Shown here in pieces: positions 62,123 to 64,000 of a stretch of 64,000 bases of DNA. The translations under genes were made by a program, and so were the position numbers. The notes under the pieces were generated by a model. It ran no database searches. It saw nothing but the letters and a program-made list of their open reading frames with translations, and was not told the origin of the DNA. Position 1 is the first letter of the stretch; every line of letters starts with the position of its first letter. The stretch comes from DATJPW01 sp035506215 (lineage in GTDB: Bacteria > Desulfobacterota > Desulfomonilia > Desulfomonilales > Desulfomonilaceae), in the NCBI GenBank assembly GCA_035506215.1, contig DATJPW010000231.1, forward strand, positions 14,882 through 78,881, in the 5' to 3' direction.

Positions 62123-64000
62123 TCAGCGGCTCTGTTGCTTCAGTCCGGACGCGTCTTTTTTCTGAAATATCCGACAAATCACTACATAAAACAGAGGAAT
62201 AAAGAAGATCGCCAGGGATGTGGCCGTGATCATACCGCCCAGAACACAGGTACCAATGGCCTTTTGCGCTCCGGCACCTGCACCGGTGGCCAGAGCCAGA
62301 GGGAGGACGCCGCAGCCGAAGGCCAGGGATGTCATAACGATCGGGCGAAATCGCAATTTCGCGCCTTCCAAAGTGGCCTCGATCAACCCCATACCCTCTT
62401 CTAGTTTGGCTTTAGCGAACACGACGATTAGGATAGCATTCTTGGTAGTCAGCCCCAACGTAGTGAGAAACCCGAGCTGGAAATAGACATCATTGGGCAG
62501 TCCTCGAAAGGACGAGGCAAGCACCCCGCCGATGACGCCAAGGGGAAACGCGAGCATGATCGAGATAGGCAGGGTCCAACTCTCGTAAAGAGCCGCCAGC
62601 ACCAGAAAGATCACCAGTACGGAAAATGCGTACAGCGGGCCAGCTTGAGTCCCGGCCAATCGCTCCTGGAAAGACATGCCCGTCCAATCGAAGCCGATCT
62701 CCCGGGGCAATTTCCGGGCCATCTCTTCCATTGCACGCATCGCCTCACCGGAACTCCTTCCTGGCGCGGGCTCACCCCACAGGTTTATGGATGGAAAGGC
62801 GTTGTACCGCTCCAACTGCGGAGCGCCGTAAGACCAGTGTCCGGATGCAAAAGAAGAAAAAGGAACCATCTTACTCGACGTGTTGCGCACGTAGAGTTTT
62901 TCCAGGTCTTTGGGCAACATTCGGTAAGGAGCATCCGCCTCGACATACACCCGCTTCACTCGTCCCCCTTGAATAAAGTTGTTGACATAATCGCTGCCGA
63001 AGGCCGTGGATATGGTGTTGTGAATGGCTGTAATTGGAAGTCCCAGTGCGCCTGCTTTTTCCCAATCCACATCGACCCTGTATTGGGGCACGTCTTCGAG
63101 CCCGTTGGGCCGAACCCTGATCAGTCTAGGGTCCTTCATAGCCATTCCCAAGAGTTGGTTGCGAGCCTCCATCAGGGCAGCGTGCCCCACGCCGCCGAGA
63201 TCCTGCAACTGGAAATCGAAACCCTTGGAGCGGCCCATTTCGCTGACAGCCGGCGGCGGAAAAACGAACACCATGGCGCTGCGGATTTTTGAAAAAGCTC
63301 TCATCGCCTTTCCGACCACTGCCTCGGCCTTCAAATCCGGCCGGTCGCGAAGCTTCCAGTCCTTGAGCTTGACAAATGCCAAACCAACGTTCTGTCCCTG
63401 AATGCTAAAGCTCCGACCCTGAACCGTCAGTATCGATTCCACCGCATCTTTTTGCGCAACCATAAAATGGTCCTTGACCTTGTCCAGGACCTCCTGGGTC
63501 TGCTCAAGAGTCGAATTCGCCGGAAGGATTACCTGAGCATAGAGTACCCCCTGGTCTTCATCAGGTAGATAAGCAGTTGGCATGCGCTGAAATAGGAATC
63601 CCATGGCCGCCGTGATCACTATAAACACAGCCAGATAACGCAATTTTCCAGAAAAAGAATTGTCAACCAGTCTTAAGTAAAGGTCTCTACCTCGGTAAAA
63701 GGAACGATTAAACCATCTGAAGAATGGGCGCAGGAAAAAGATGGCCTCTTCCGACGGTTCGTGCCCTTTCGCTACCGGCTTGAGGAGCGATGCGCAGAGA
63801 ACCGGCGTCAGGACCAAGGCCACAACCACCGAAAGGAGCATCGAGGCGACGATGGTCACGGAAAACTGACGATAGATCACCCCGGTAGAGCCGGTAAAGA
63901 ACGCCATGGGACCGAACACCGCGGACAGGACCAACCCGATCCCGATAAGGGCGCTGGTAATTTCGTCCATGGACTTGGCGGTGGCCTCTCTGGGCGAGAG
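62123..64000 (-). CDS. RND efflux pump inner-membrane subunit (AcrB/HAE1 family, 5' part outside window)
   Basis: The visible 625 residues are the C-terminal 60 percent of an AcrB-like transporter. The reading frame stays open to base 64000 (SPREATAKSMDEI...). Landmarks: TM4-6 motifs LSAVFGPMAFFTGSTGVIYRQF and ALVLTPVLCASLLKP, porter-domain motifs such as DEDQGVLYAQV, and the C-terminal TM block (FPLGVIGGVLASSFRGLPNDVYFQLGFLTTLGLTTKNAILIV). It exports hydrophobic compounds with TolC-type and MFP partners, which are not in view. It ends in FQKKDASGLKQQSR. Confidence 0.96.
   Translation of the reverse strand, partial: LSPREATAKSMDEITSALIGIGLVLSAVFGPMAFFTGSTGVIYRQFSVTIVASMLLSVVVALVLTPVLCASLLKPVAKGHEPSEEAIFFLRPFFRWFNRSFYRGRDLYLRLVDNSFSGKLRYLAVFIVITAAMGFLFQRMPTAYLPDEDQGVLYAQVILPANSTLEQTQEVLDKVKDHFMVAQKDAVESILTVQGRSFSIQGQNVGLAFVKLKDWKLRDRPDLKAEAVVGKAMRAFSKIRSAMVFVFPPPAVSEMGRSKGFDFQLQDLGGVGHAALMEARNQLLGMAMKDPRLIRVRPNGLEDVPQYRVDVDWEKAGALGLPITAIHNTISTAFGSDYVNNFIQGGRVKRVYVEADAPYRMLPKDLEKLYVRNTSSKMVPFSSFASGHWSYGAPQLERYNAFPSINLWGEPAPGRSSGEAMRAMEEMARKLPREIGFDWTGMSFQERLAGTQAGPLYAFSVLVIFLVLAALYESWTLPISIMLAFPLGVIGGVLASSFRGLPNDVYFQLGFLTTLGLTTKNAILIVVFAKAKLEEGMGLIEATLEGAKLRFRPIVMTSLAFGCGVLPLALATGAGAGAQKAIGTCVLGGMITATSLAIFFIPLFYVVICRIFQKKDASGLKQQSR

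Overview
The window looks like chromosomal DNA of an anaerobic, Gram-negative bacterium of the former Deltaproteobacteria (Desulfobacterota, Syntrophobacter/Desulfomonile-like). This is an inference from gene content. The supporting genes are a Wood-Ljungdahl-type MvhD-MetV-MetF methylene-tetrahydrofolate reductase set, a split ferredoxin-type glutamate synthase, a fused acyl-CoA mutase (IcmF), an AhbC radical SAM protein with heme/siroheme genes, an orphan HypA, and LPS genes for an amino-Kdo sugar. I found no rRNA, tRNA, CRISPR array, complete insertion sequence or prophage. Most of the window is ordinary, densely packed chromosome with frequent GTG/TTG starts.

Layout. 1-10.1 kb (minus strand): IcmF (runs off the left edge), a stand-alone B12-binding mutase subunit, cinA-polA, and a Dna2-like nuclease-helicase. 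10.2-13 kb (minus): a TIM-barrel isomerase, ahbC and a Nudix hydrolase. 13.1-15.2 kb (plus): groES-groEL behind a CIRCE operator, ending in a palindromic terminator that overlaps the convergent pyrI stop codon. 15.3-18 kb (minus): pyrC-pyrB-pyrI. 18.2-19.6 kb (minus): a DJ-1/PfpI protein, hypA and a small secreted protein. 19.8-29.5 kb (plus): a DUF6125-like protein, a DnaB paralogue, an AAA ATPase, an orphan PAS histidine kinase, then a tight tetrapyrrole operon (precorrin-2 dehydrogenase, ccsA, hemA, hemC, cobA-hemD).

29.5-32.2 kb (minus): two LPS-type glycosyltransferases and a tandem ACT protein. 32.7-37 kb (plus): a CDF transporter, then a 740-base gene-poor stretch with promoters and short ORFs leading into a soluble MgtE-like regulator and an Nramp-related transporter with an altered metal site, probably for Mg2+. 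37-46 kb: an intergenic hairpin cluster, cell-envelope and housekeeping genes, and a kdnB-kdnA-kdsB set (minus) for 8-amino-3,8-dideoxy-Kdo. 46-53.3 kb (plus): ffh, three envelope proteins of unknown function and gatCAB. 53.4-61.4 kb (plus): mvhD-metV-metF followed by three glutamate-synthase-related genes. 61.5-64 kb (minus): a 60-residue membrane protein and an RND efflux pump that runs off the right edge.

The most interesting region is 53.4-61.4 kb. A C1-reductase module sits directly upstream of a rearranged glutamate synthase in which the amidotransferase and GXGXG domains are fused, the FMN barrel is a separate ferredoxin-fused protein, and a second barrel paralogue has lost its catalytic motifs but kept its cluster cysteines. 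The MgtE-like/Nramp-related pair and its leader, and the amino-Kdo cluster, are next in interest.
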